From the NCBI RefSeq assembly GCF_000321225.1, contig NW_004450303.1, positions 2,787,117-2,851,116 on the forward strand: 64,000 nucleotides of DNA. The letters run 5' to 3'. Below, one piece after another: positions 10,843-20,993 of the stretch. The notes beneath the pieces are model-generated. The model was not told the DNA's origin and ran no database searches. It was given only the letters and a program-made list of their open reading frames with translations. The position numbers were made by a program, and so were the translations under genes. The stretch's first letter is position 1, and each line of letters begins with the position of its first letter. Origin of the DNA: Odobenus rosmarus divergens (taxonomy: Eukaryota > Chordata > Mammalia > Carnivora > Odobenidae).

Positions 10843-11035
10843 TTGAAGATTTTATTTATTTATTTGTCAGAGAGAGAGAGAGAGAGACTAAGCAAAGCAG
10901 GGGGAGCGGCAGGCAGAAGGAGAATCAGGTTCCCTACTGAGCAGGGAGCCCAATGCAGGACCTGATCCCTGGACCCTGGGATCATGACCTGAGTGGAAGG
11001 CCGACGCTTAACCTACTGAGCCACCCAGGCGTCCC
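10843..11035 (-). mobile_element. CanSINE, antisense (TSD 16 bp)
   Basis: Read on the minus strand it has the GGGACGCCTGGGTGGCTCAG start, the B-box region and a TAAATAAAATC tail; a GA-rich stretch at 10869-10887 is the reversed CT region. The exact TSD AATTTTTAACATTTTT is at 10827-10842 and 11036-11051. Confidence 0.96.
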
Positions 11036-11051
11036 AATTTTTAACATTTTT

Positions 11052-11500
11052 AAGAAGAGTAACAGCATGAACATTGTTCCCAACCCTACGTCAACACCAG
11101 ATAAATGGCATTCTCAAAGGGTTTCCATTTACACAGGCGTGGGGAGAGGTCGAGCACCAAAAGGACTGGTGAGAAGTGGGAAACCATGAGCCTTTCTAGA
11201 CTCGAAAGCAGGAGGGTGTTTCCAAATGGTTCTGCCAGAGCCAGTGAGGGCCACTGCCAAGAGGAGGGTCCACTTAAGGTACAGGAACTATGCGGTCAGG
11301 TAATGAAGGGCCTCTCTCCCTGGTCTCTCTCCTCCTGCCCTCCAATCTTTAGCCTGGGCCTCTCAAGTCACAAAATGGGGCTGAGAAGAGCAGAGAATGA
11401 ATCTGGACAGAAAAACCAACCTGAAAGAAAAGGAAGTTAAGGCTAGAAAACATAACAAAAATAAAAACATGAAGGCAAAGGGGGGAAATGTTGATAAATT
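11052..11500. other. Unassigned interval with a 111-codon chance frame
   Basis: About 450 bp, GC-richer than its surroundings near 11200-11400 (CCTGGTCTCTCTCCTCCTGC). An open frame spans 11105-11440 on the plus strand without a recognisable domain. Confidence 0.3.
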
Positions 11501-11517
11501 AAAAATGTTAAAGCCCA

Positions 11518-11727
11518 GGGCGTCTGGATGGCTCAGTCAGTTAAGCGTTGACTCTTGATTTTGGCTTAGGTCAGGATCTCAGGGTTGTGAGACTGAGCCC
11601 GGTGTGGGCTCCTTACTCAGTAGGGTATCAACTTGAGATTCTCTTCCTCCCTCTGCCCCTCCTCTCCCCTCCCATCCACACTCTCTCTCTGTCCCTCTAA
11701 AGTAAAAATAAATAAATCTTAGGAAAA
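11518..11727 (+). mobile_element. Older CanSINE subfamily copy (TSD 11 bp)
   Basis: It uses the 'ctcttgattttggcttaggtcaggatctcagggttgtgag' body, unlike the 'ccttcggctcagg' type, and is more diverged. The TSD GTTAAAGCCCA is at 11507-11517 and 11728-11738. The tail is AAAATAAATAAATCTT. Confidence 0.93.
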
Positions 11728-11738
11728 GTTAAAGCCCA

Positions 11739-12270
11739 TTAAATGAAAACAAAAAGAGTGCTGGTGAAATCAGATTAAGAATAAGAATTAGGAACTAGCG
11801 ATCTGAGTAAAAATATGAAACATTAGTCAAGTAAGTAAGATACCAGGCAAAATAATTTATTTTATAGAACGAAACCAAGGAAGGAAATTCAAGTGTTAGA
11901 AAGAGGTGATGAAATCAGAATGCAACAATAAAAATGAAATCAGCAAAAATAAAAGCAACAATACATGTGAAGAAGCAACATAGCTATGAACAGTATTAAA
12001 ATTACTTTTATTATTTTTATTTTACACTTTATGCAATTTCAGAGTTTTGAAATAAGTGTGCTTTATTTTTACAATCAAAGGGGAAAATATATTTAGAAAA
12101 TAAAAAACACATACAAACCCAGCCCAGTCAGCCAAATATTCAGAGGGCTAGATCAATTAAAAGACTATATTATAGATAGAGAAACTGTTCATAATTAAGT
12201 AATTTGCCTAAAACCATGTTAAAAGTTAGGGAGGAAATAAATTTCTTCTACAGTGCTGTGCCCTCTCCTT
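11739..12270. other. Unassigned A-rich interval
   Basis: A-rich, with repeated short AAATGAAATCAGC-like words near 11930-11950. It could be old L1 sequence; no anchor motif was found. Confidence 0.3.
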
Positions 12271-12285
12271 CTTGGCTGTGTTTTA

Positions 12286-12496
12286 TTTTATTTATTTTTA
12301 AAGATTTACGTATTTATTCGAGAGAGAAAGAGAGCACACACATGAGGGGGAGGGGCAGAGGGAGAGAGAAAATCTTCAAGCAGACTTCTCACTGAGCGTG
12401 GAGCCGGATGCGGGGCTGGATACCAGGACCCTGAGATCATGACCTCAGCCAAAATCAGGAGTCCGATGCTTAATCTGCTGAGCCACCTAGGTGCCC
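12286..12496 (-). mobile_element. CanSINE, antisense (TSD 15 bp)
   Basis: The minus strand reads GGGGCACCTAGGTGGCTCAG, then the older body with 'gattttggctgaggtcatgatctcaggg'. The exact TSD CTTGGCTGTGTTTTA is at 12271-12285 and 12497-12511. Confidence 0.96.
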
Positions 12497-12814
12497 CTTG
12501 GCTGTGTTTTAAACTCAATCACCACAGATCCTCCCTCTCAAGGTTTTTGTCACAATTATTTCTTCGTTTCCTTTCTCAGGTAGAGAAGAGGCAAGTATTT
12601 CTCTATCTCTTATTATATGACTATACAAATAATTTGGGGAAGCAGACACAATACATTTGGTATCGGAGCCCCTATATAATATTCCAACATTCAAAAACAT
12701 ATATGAGTGTCATTGTATTACTTTCCCAAGGCAACCGATTATGTGATACAAGCGTGAAAAGGACAGCATAAGCCTAAAAGACGTCATGCGTGTGCTGGCT
12801 TCACCACCAGTGTA

Positions 12815-12946
12815 GCCGGCACCTACAGAGGTGTTTCTAGGCCCCACAAGTACCCCCACTTGCCACTGTCTGGGCATTCTTATCCTCCCCCACCCCCACC
12901 CCCGTTGTCCACCATGGGAGACATGTCTGTTGAGAATCACTGTATT
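12815..12946 (+). mobile_element. MER5-like (hAT-Charlie) non-autonomous DNA transposon fragment
   Basis: The sequence 'ggtgtttctaggccccacaagtac', a C-rich block near 12885-12903, 'gttgtccaccatgggagacatgtctg' and the terminal TTGAGAATCACTG recall MER5A, which ends in TTGAGAACCACTG. The other terminal inverted repeat was not found. Old and immobile. Confidence 0.5.
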
Positions 12947-13884
12947 TTCTTTCAACCCAAAACAATTTTTTCAAGCTTCACTTTCAAGCTACAAACTATA
13001 GGTTTGTATTATGAAATCAAGAGCTTTTTTCCTTCCTTCCAATACAATAAACACCGATTCAACATATTTAGAAACTACACTAGTCCCGCTGCACCAAGGG
13101 TACCGAAAATTCTCTTTGATGTGTCCTGTCTTCCTAGCTTTTGCCTGCGCAATCACAGCTACTGTTGCCAAGCTGAGACTGATCACCCTAGGAAGTAGCC
13201 AAAAGTGCTTGTGTGAATCTCAGAGTGGTTTGTGTCTTTAAAGAATCTGGAAGAAATTTCTTCTCAGCCCTTATGTTTTCTCCTTCGTGTGATAAGGTTG
13301 TATTATCTCCAAGTGTGCGTCTTTGTTACACCTTCTGGATTTTCAAGGATTAAATCACCAAATGGGTCTGGTCATCATACATTTGGGTAGGTAAGCCCCT
13401 GTTCAGGAAAACTACTCCATGGTTAAGACGGGCACTGCAAGGACAAAGGAAGGTGCTGCACATCCTGACTTTCCTGTCATTGTCACCTCCCCCAAAGGAC
13501 CTGGGAGAATCCACACGGACTGTCTTTGGTGTATGGAAGCAAAGATGACTTCCACTGCCCTGTAGTTCTGCTCCTGACATTTTACATTAGGAGAAAGTCC
13601 AGACATCGAACAGAGATATAAAGGGAAGCTGAAACTGAAAATGGATAAATAAAGTAAGCCCTGAATAATGGGAGTTGTTGATGGCACTATAATTGGTCCT
13701 TGCAACTTTATAGAACAGATGGGATTCCTAAAAGATCTTAAGAAAAGATAGCTGGAGGGTGGCATATATTATATAACTGTCATATTCTGAACTGAAGGAG
13801 AGTTCTGGGGAGAAATAACTAAATTAGGAGCATGTAAAACAAATGTGTTTATTGTTATCTATTATTTATGGCCCTCTGGATAGC
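12947..13884. other. Unassigned intergenic sequence
   Basis: About 0.94 kb. The overlapping open frames of 60-117 codons (13412-13765 minus is longest) have no recognisable motif. I see no repeat core. Confidence 0.35.
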
Positions 13885-14150
13885 GGGTAGTTCATTTGAC
13901 TATACTTCTGCCTAAACCAATTTAAATTAATCTAGCTGGTAAATTGAATAATGCTATATCAACTGCTTTGCTGCAATCAAGATATATTGCATATAATCAC
14001 CTCTCTTAATCTAGTAACCATACTTTCCAATGTTGATGGATAATTGCCTTTAAGTGCATCCCTGCCCTCTCTGCTTTTAGGTCTGGTTGATAGGACCATT
14101 ACTGGAAGTGGTATGTTCCCAGAGCCATTTTGAGAATGCAATTTGCCTTA
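13885..14150 (+). mobile_element. CR1/L3-like LINE fragment
   Basis: 'aatgctatatcaactgctttgctgcaatcaagatatattgcatat' followed by 'ctcttaatctagtaaccat' resembles the L3 string 'aaagctttgctaaaatcaagatatat...cttatctac'. Divergence is high. A profile search against L3/CR1 consensus would settle it. Confidence 0.4.
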
Positions 14151-15954
14151 ACTCTCCCATCAGTAATATCAGTATAATCTGAGGGTTCTAAAGGCTATTA
14201 GCTTTCTCTAATGGTCTTTGACTCCCTTAAATAATGATCAAAAAGGGTCCAACGGACAAGAAGAGACAAACTTCAACTTTCAACTCCTTGATATTTTCTC
14301 CCCTTCAGTGTGAATGTTCTCTGTGGTTCCTAAGCGTATACTCCTGAAGGCCAAGAACACCTCTGTGAAGATTTGTGTGTTATATCAATGAATATATCCT
14401 AGTCAGACCTGTCATTTGCAAAATTGTAACTGTAGAGTGTTTGTCTGCTTCCATTTATACTTTCCTAGGACATTGCTATGGAATATCAGGAAGCTATAAA
14501 GAAACAATGTTAGTGAAAGTCTGGCTTTGTAGACCTGTATTAACAGCTAAACTAAAAACATTTCAATAATGCGTGAAATTTCAAGTCTTTTTCACCAACA
14601 TGACAGGATCAGAATTAGGAGCTGTTTGCACCTCCTGTGTCTTTTTAAACAGGTGGTAGATACTATGATTGGCTTTAAAAATCTCAGTTTGTATATGCCT
14701 CTATTCCAGCCAGGAATTTTTTTCTATTAACGTTTATCACAGACCGCTTATTCCTTTAATGTTCAACGTCAGAGGTGTGGTTTTCTGAACTTAGCTTAGA
14801 TGTCTTCTTCACCTTTTATCATCAGGTTTCTAAAAATTCCTCTCATCATGAGTAGCGGTAACTATAATGGTAGATGTGAAGATGATCATGTTGCCCACTA
14901 AAGCATATACAGTGTAAGGGGTCTTTCAGGTGTGGTTATGACTAACTCTGGATCACCTTGCAGCTCTGTCCTGTGATCAGTGAACCCAAACGTTGCTGCA
15001 GCATTTAGTTCTGGTGGTGGTGTTCTAGATAAGAGAGGAAGGGCTGCCTGTTGTGGATCACAGAGAAAACCAGACATTTCCAAGGATTGTAGTTCTTTTC
15101 AGCTGAAAAGTAAAAGAGACCCACAAAACCTTGGGGGGTAAACATTAGGAAGATAATCTCTAAATGATGGCACCTCAAACCTGTACTGCCAAGGGAAAGA
15201 CAAAACATAAACCAACAAACAAAAAATAATATGTTCTCTTTGTTAGATCTCATCAAATGAGACTTGATTTATGACTCTGTTCTATCTTGAATTGACATGA
15301 ATGTGTACCTCTAGTTCATACACATATAATAGAATATATTTATATGTGTTTGGACCAAAATCAAAATGAGATCAGCTATGAGAAAGTACTTTGTGCTTTA
15401 CAATACATTTAAAATATAAGATTTATTATGTATAGATTTAGGTAGACCTAAGAAGCAAGATGTTTCTTCAGCACTATTACATTGAATTATCCATTTAGAA
15501 GTACCTTATCTGATTCTTCCCTGACATTCCCAAGCAATCATTTGATCATCTATAGTTTCTCAACCCAAATCCTTCCATAAATGGGAAACTGTAAATCATA
15601 AAATATTTACCAGAGAATTTAAGATGACTGTCTCAAATCTTCTCTGGTTTTCAGATATACATGCTAAGCAATATTTCAAAAGGCATAAATATGTATCACT
15701 GCTCTATGAAAATCCGTGCATACATTGTACACACATAGGTATACATCCATCCATACACATGCATTTATATAAATTTAAAAGACAAAATTAGGTGTAGGCT
15801 TTGTACCGTGGCCAGTTTTTAGATCTTGCCAAAAAATTCATTGTTGTTTTAAGAAATAAAGATGTTTTGCATTAACTTCAAAGTGTTTAACTCACAATCA
15901 TATTTTAACACATAAAACTCGCAATCATATTTTAATATATAAAATACAAATAAA
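14151..15954. other. Unassigned 1.8 kb AT-rich sequence
   Basis: I find no known repeat core. A 61-codon minus-strand frame (15083-14898) and its neighbour in another frame look partly protein-like, but I do not recognise them. The stretch 15300-15950 is strongly AT-rich, with dispersed TATA words. Confidence 0.35.
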
Positions 15955-16085
15955 TTCAACTGTATGTTCTTTGAGAGTAGGGGTTAGGCCTTTTGTTTCT
16001 TGCATAACGTTACCATAAATCTTAGGATGCTGCTAAGTCCGAAGTGGATATTTAATAAACATTTGTACTATATGGTTGGCTGAAA
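15955..16085 (+). mobile_element. L2 3' end
   Basis: 'ctttgagagtaggggttaggccttttgtttcttgcataacgttaccataaatcttaggatgctgctaag...gtggatatttaataaacatttgtac' matches the L2 3' terminus ('ccttgagggcaggg...cctagcacagtgcctggcacatagtaggcactcaataaatatttgt'). Confidence 0.72.
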
Positions 16086-16564
16086 AATATTTCTAAAATA
16101 TATTCCAAAAATAGGATTCTATGTTTGACTTGGAGGTGTTTGGTTACCACTAATGATAGTGAGATATATATACTTATAGTATGCAGAACACCGGCCCAGA
16201 AAAAACTTGATAAAAGGTCACATCAAGCAATAAAACCAGCAGGAAACATCCAACCACCTATAGCATGAACAAATTGGAATGATGGAGAATTACCTTCTCT
16301 TTCTCAAGAGAGACTTAGGTAACAAAGTGATACCTGTTTATCCAGGTCATGCTTGTTTTATGTCAAACACAGTGTGCAGGGATATTTACTTTTGTCTACT
16401 ACTGCCAGACTGTGAATAGTGTATGATAATGACAAATCAACTATACCAGGGTCTGAAGTAAAAAGACACTTTTGTCAAGTAGATCTTATGAATTTGGAAT
16501 GTTCCAAATATCGAGCCATGAAATAATCCAGTAAGTGCTCTAGTTAGACTCCAGTCAGCAGATT
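16086..16564. other. Unassigned interval
   Basis: AT-rich with a short GATATATATAC run near 16161. Nothing recognisable. Confidence 0.3.
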
Positions 16565-16960
16565 TTTCTAAGTGACTCTTACGTACTTAGCATTTTGATA
16601 AAGACTCCTGAGACATTTCCGTCCTGGGGATTTGCTCTTGTTGGGGAGGACAGAATTATATATATGTTTTTAAAAAGCCAACAAGATAACAAAACAATCA
16701 TATAACCAACCCAGTAATAAAACAGATGCTACAGATTATCAGTGTTGGAGGAATCCAGATAGTGTGATCGGCTGGGTTCACAGATGGGTTTATGAGGGGA
16801 GTTGGTCTTGGGAAATGAGCAGAATTTGGACGGGTAGGGAGGATGGCAAAGACTTGAGAGAGGAAGAAGGCTCAGACAGACATGTAAAGATCAAGGACCT
16901 GAATCTGAGGGCCAGCACTGCAGAGTGTTTCCTGGCTTCCATTCAAGAGTCTGTCCCTGT
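16565..16960 (+). mobile_element. Probable L2 fragment
   Basis: The arrangement of 'tttgctcttgttggggaggacagaattatatatatg', 'ataaccaacccagtaataaaacagatgctacag', 'tagtgtgatcggctgggttcacagatgg' and 'gagggg' resembles the middle part of the L2 3' region (storage of 'ataagtgctatgaagaaaat...gtgac'). The match is weak and diverged. Confidence 0.42.
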
Positions 16961-16978
16961 GTTACCCAAATGGGCTTT

Positions 16979-17156
16979 TTTTTTTTTTTAAGATTTTATT
17001 CATTTGACAGAGAGAGAGCACAAGCAAGGGAAGGGGCATAGGGAGAAGCGGACTCCCAGCTGAGCAGAGAGCCCGACGCAGGGCTCGATCCCAGGACCTT
17101 GGGATCATGACCTTAGCCAAAGGCAGACACTTAACTGAGTCACCCAGGGCCCTATA
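16979..17156 (-). mobile_element. CanSINE, antisense (TSD 12 bp)
   Basis: A poly-T head (16976-16991), TTTTATTCATTTGACAGAG, the reversed 'gggctcgatcccaggacc' B-box region, and a degraded 5' end (GGGCCCTGGGTGACTCAG on the minus strand). The TSD CAAATGGGCTTT is at 16967-16978 and 17157-17168. Confidence 0.95.
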
Positions 17157-17198
17157 CAAATGGGCTTTATTTCAATAAAATGAAGGAAGAAATAGTGA

Positions 17199-17219
17199 GT
17201 GTGTGTGTGTGTGTGTGTG
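17199..17219. repeat. (GT)n microsatellite
   Basis: About ten GT units following GAGT; likely length-variable. Confidence 0.95.
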
Positions 17220-17534
17220 ATTCAGATATAATTTTATTTTCATATATTTTCATATATTATTTTATAATTTTATAGGTTCTGGATCTCTTATTTCTTTGAG
17301 AATTTTAATTTTAATTAAGTGCACTTTTCATTAATACTTTCTTCTTTCCCCTCCATGACATCTGTTTCCTTTAGGTTTCTTTTTATCAGTTTGTGTTTGG
17401 TGGTTCCTCGTTCTTTTTCAAGTTAGAGATTTTCCTCAAAATCTGGTAAGTCTGGCTGCCTCTGTTTAGAATGAAGTACTTAATTCATTTTATTCAAAAT
17501 GAATATTTTGAATTGAATATTTTGAATTGAAATG
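17220..17534. other. Unassigned AT-rich interval
   Basis: Contains short local duplications such as TTTTCATATATTTTCATATA (17238-17257) and 'attttgaattgaatattttgaattgaa' (17502-17528). No recognised element. Confidence 0.4.
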
Positions 17535-17640
17535 AATTATTAAATATTCATTTAATAAATATTTATTGAATGCCTACTATATGTCAGGCACTGTTCTAAG
17601 TCCTTGAAATTCAGCAGTTAAGAACAGCTTGGGAACTCTG
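17535..17640 (+). mobile_element. L2/MIR-type 'attcattcaacaaatatttattgag' fragment
   Basis: 'attcatttaataaatatttattgaatgcctactatatgtcaggcactgttctaag' is the widely conserved block of the L2 3' region, followed by 'ttcagcagttaagaac'. Short and old. Confidence 0.75.
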
Positions 17641-18439
17641 TGTGCTTGGTTGAAGAATAGAAAATGCCTGCCTCCTTAAATGTCAATACGTCATTTTTCT
17701 GGAACCAAGCAGTCTCTTCAAAGAAGAACCTGCCTATCTTCTTCCTGGGTGAGGAATATTTGGTTGTTCCTTGTCTAGAAGTGAGGCAGGGGATTGGGAT
17801 TGGGCAGTCCCACTTTTTAATAAGCAGACTTTCATCTAATCCTAGCATGTACCTCCAACTCATCCTATACCTGTTGTTTCCCAATCCTGAACATCTTTGT
17901 CTTAATTTTTCCTGCCAAAGGACTTCCTATTTCCTGCCAAAGAGCAGGTAGTTCCTGTCTGCTTGCAGAAACGGAGAGGAACTGAAGTGTGACTGCTCTC
18001 TGTGTAGGTTTTCAAAACAATCTCCCAGGTCTCAGCCCTTCCTTCATCCCTCACCCTTTCCAGTCCTTGAAACCCCCAAATCCAGAAGCAGGGGAAGAGG
18101 AGCGTTGAGTAGTTAATTACATTACTTCTTACTGGTAGGTATTTGGTGAGTAGCTTCCTCTGCTTTGTTGTATCCTTAACAGAAACATCGTTAAAATCTT
18201 TGCTCAGATATTTTCTCTTTTTTATTTGTCCCTATACTTTTATTTATTTATTTTTAAGGGGGTTTCAGGAGGAACAGGGAGATACACACATTTAGTTAAG
18301 CCACAGTCTTTAACTAAAAGGTTTATTTCTTGACATTAATATACTACTACTTTATGTAATTGTAGAATATGGCAGTAAACATCCCAGATTTTTTCCCTCC
18401 TTCTTGTATGCATGTCCTGGGTAACTGCTCCCACACCAA
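17641..18439. other. Unassigned interval
   Basis: About 0.8 kb. Overlapping frames of 88 and 95 codons on opposite strands (17618-17951) are mirror images and probably chance. A TTTATTTATTTATTTTTAAG run sits near 18240. No repeat core seen. Confidence 0.35.
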
Positions 18440-18700
18440 CACTGAGCATGGCCTGCGACTTGTTTGGCCAGTGGGCAATTGCCAATGAGAAGTTAAAGAG
18501 ATATGAAACTTGCTTGGAACAAGATTGAGCCAGTCAGCTGCCGGATCACCTATCACACAGAAAGAGGTTCAGTTCAGCACAGCTAACCCCAGTGGAGGCC
18601 AGTCACAAGCCACCCAGCCTGGCCCACCCAACTAACCACCTGATTGCAGATCCAGGAGTGAACACAAATGAATTCTGCTTTGCTAGCCCAATGCTGCCAA
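18440..18700 (+). repeat. Possible old interspersed repeat, family not named
   Basis: 'cctgcgacttgtttggccagtgggcaattgccaatg' and the later 'cacccagcctggcccacccaactaaccacctgattgcag' with 'atccaggagtgaacac' recall a common old mammalian repeat that reads 'gacttgctttggccaatggga...agctgacc.cagac.catgagtgagccc'. I cannot name it securely. Confidence 0.35.
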
Positions 18701-19604
18701 CAAGTAGAACCATTAACTAATCTGGGGAGCTGCTTATGCAGCTTTTAAATACCTCCTTTTAAGGCAAATATTGCAGTGCCTATCTGAAAATCCCTGAGGA
18801 GTCCATTTTGTCTTTGATTCCAACCACACCTCTTTCTTCCAGAAGTGGAAGAGATGGAAGGAAGTGAGGAGGGCAGGTGAGGATGGAATGCCTTGCAGAG
18901 TTCAGTGTGTATGATCATCATTTCCAATGTGCAAGGCCTTCTGCTGTGTTCCATAGGAGAAATCAAGAATGAGAAACAATTTTGGCCCCCAGAGGCCTGA
19001 CAAATTTGTCTCGCTAATGAGCAGGGTTCAAGAATTGCCAGTCTCCCTTTAAAATACGAACGACCTAAAACTGTGTTGTACCTTCTTCCTAAACTATTAC
19101 CAGCTATGACTGCTTATGCCTGCTTACTGCCGAGCTCTGTGAAAATGGGATCAAGAATAAGCATTTCTAGAGGATAAATGAGAAGAATTAGAAAGGATGT
19201 TGAAAAGGAAAGTGAATGGGTCCCAAGGATAACCTTAGCAATCTTGCTACTTCCCTGTTTTTCAAAGTGCCCTCAGTAAATAATGGTGCCTTCCTCACCC
19301 GAGGGAAGGCAAGTAAATTTCCCCCTTGGACTTTCTGGTCAAATTAAATAAATTAATTCTCCCTCATCACTATTATCGTTCAAACTTTTACTCATGAAGA
19401 AGAGCAGAGTCTACCCTTCTCTCATGATCCTAATGAATTCCAATGACTGATATATGTTTATAACTAAAAGTATTATTTTTCCATCCCCTAGCATTACAGT
19501 TTTTTCTCCTTGCACAGTATGTTGCTTCTTTCTATACATCATACGATAAAATCTTTGCTGAGTAACTACAACGTCCAAGGCACCCATTTCAGCAACATAT
19601 AAAA
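18701..19604. other. Unassigned intergenic sequence
   Basis: About 0.9 kb of mixed composition. The only open frame of note (73 codons, minus, 18966-18745) has no recognisable feature. Confidence 0.35.
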
Positions 19605-19620
19605 TAGAAACAAATATTTT

Positions 19621-19806
19621 GGTTTTTTTGTCAAGTTTTTATTTAAATTCCAGTTTGTTAACAGACAGTGTAATATCAGTTTCAGGTGTAGGATTTAGTG
19701 ATTCATCACTTACATACAACACCCCGGGCTCATCACAAGTGCCCTCCTTAACCCCAGTCACTCACTTAACCCATCCCCCGCCCACCTCCCTCCAGCAATC
19801 CTCAGT
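19621..19806 (-). mobile_element. 5'-truncated L1 3' end, antisense
   Basis: The plus strand reads AAATTCCAGTTTGTTAACAG, then 'agtgattcatcacttacatacaacacc' and 'ctcatcacaagtgccctcctt', the reversed 3' end of carnivore L1. The TSD TAGAAACAAATATTTT (19605-19620) pairs with TAGAAACGAATATCTT (19807-19822) with two differences, so it is not the youngest layer. Confidence 0.88.
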
Positions 19807-19917
19807 TAGAAACGAATATCTTAAAATGATAACAATAAACATGACCTCTCTCCTGAAGAGAGGAGGCAATATTCTAGTTGGGCAAATGGGACATTAGAAA
19901 AATACTTACCAGTAGAG

Positions 19918-20137
19918 GGGCGCCTGGGTGGCTCAGTCGGTTAAACAACTGACTCTTGATTTTGGCTCAGGTCATGATCTCAGGATCCTGGGATTGAGCC
20001 TGGCGATGGGCTCCATGCTCAGCGGGGAGTCTGCTTGAGATTCTCTCTCCTTCTCCCTGTGCCCCTCCTCCTGCTCATGATCTCTCTCTCTCTCTCTTTC
20101 TTACTAAAATAAATAAATAAATCTTTAAAAAAAAGAT
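19918..20137 (+). mobile_element. CanSINE, longer subfamily (TSD 12 bp)
   Basis: It starts GGGCGCCTGGGTGGCTCAGT and has the 'actcttgattttggctcaggtcatgatctcagg' body and a 'gagattctctctcc' segment. A (CT)n run at 20082-20097 and an AAATAAATAAATAAATC tail follow. The TSD TTACCAGTAGAG is at 19906-19917 and 20138-20149. Confidence 0.96.
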
Positions 20138-20245
20138 TTACCAGTAGAGTATGACAGAAATGGAGTGGAAATTAGTATAAGACACCAACTGGGAGGGGCC
20201 ACAGGCTGAGCAAACAATAAGGGTGTAGCAATTTTAAACCTATAT

Positions 20246-20399
20246 AGCGTGGTAATTAAATCTTCTGTCCATGGAGTCAGAAAGAGCTAGGTCCTACTGC
20301 TACTTATTAGCTGTGCAACCTTGCTCCAAGTACCTCCAACTCAAACAAGTTCCAAGTACCTCATTCTTAAGATAAGTATCAGCATATTACCTAATTTGT
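20246..20399 (+). mobile_element. MIR SINE with a small internal duplication
   Basis: 'gtggtaattaaatcttctgtccatggagtcagaaagagctaggtcctactgctacttattagctgtgcaaccttg' is the MIR 5' half. The words CCAAGTACCTC occur twice (20325 and 20351), suggesting a 26-bp local duplication inside the copy. Confidence 0.85.
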
Positions 20400-20830
20400 T
20401 CAGTCATATTCGGGTCTCTACCATATGCCAGTCTCTGGGATACAGTGATGATTATGACAGTTATAGTCTCTGCTCTCATTAAGCAAGAAGCAAAGAGTCA
20501 AATCTGTGGTAAGTATTTTAAAAAGGGAGATACGAGAATGCTACAAATAAACCTAAAACCTTTCTGAGGAAGTGGTCTTTTAAAGGAAACCTGAAATGGG
20601 TCAGAAGAGCTGGAAGGCGGGCAGTGAAGGGGGCCAGGGCGGGGTGCGGGGGGTCGTTGAGGGCAGTTACGTCTTTGAGGATGGAACAGAATCCTGATGG
20701 CTGGAGCAGAAACAGCCTGGGGTGGGGCGGAAAAGGAGGCCAAGGACTTCGCCAGAGGACTGGCAACCCACAGTCAGGAGGTTAGACTCTAACCTAAGCA
20801 TGTATAGAATCTATTGAAGGATTTTAAGAA
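20400..20830 (+). mobile_element. L2 LINE fragment
   Basis: In order: 'ctaccatatgccagtctctgggatacagtgatgattatgacag', 'gtctctgctctcattaag', 'tgaggaagtggtctttt', 'ggaaacctgaaatgggtcagaagagctgg', 'ggaggttagactctaacctaag' and 'attgaaggattttaag'. This is the normal L2 order. The G-rich centre (20640-20660) gives a spurious 80-codon frame on the minus strand. Confidence 0.8.
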
Positions 20831-20884
20831 TACTTCATTTAAGGAAGTGTTACAAGAATTACATGAGAAATTGCATGTAAAATT

Positions 20885-20993
20885 TCTCAACTTCCTTCTT
20901 TCCTTGCTTTCTTGCTTCCTTCTTCCCTCCTTCCCTTCTGTCACTTTCTATTTTTCTTTTTTGTTCATTTCTTTCTTTTTTTTTTTTTTTTCC
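20885..20993. repeat. Polypyrimidine tract (TTCC/CT-rich, poly-T)
   Basis: Nearly uninterrupted C/T on the plus strand, from TTTCTCAACTTCCTTCTTTC to a T run at about 20976-20991. It is simple-sequence and likely length-variable. Confidence 0.85.

Noticed and set aside
20498..20766. Pro-rich minus-strand frames of 81-82 codons
   Set aside because: They overlap a G-rich part of an L2 LINE; overlapping frames in two phases indicate composition bias.
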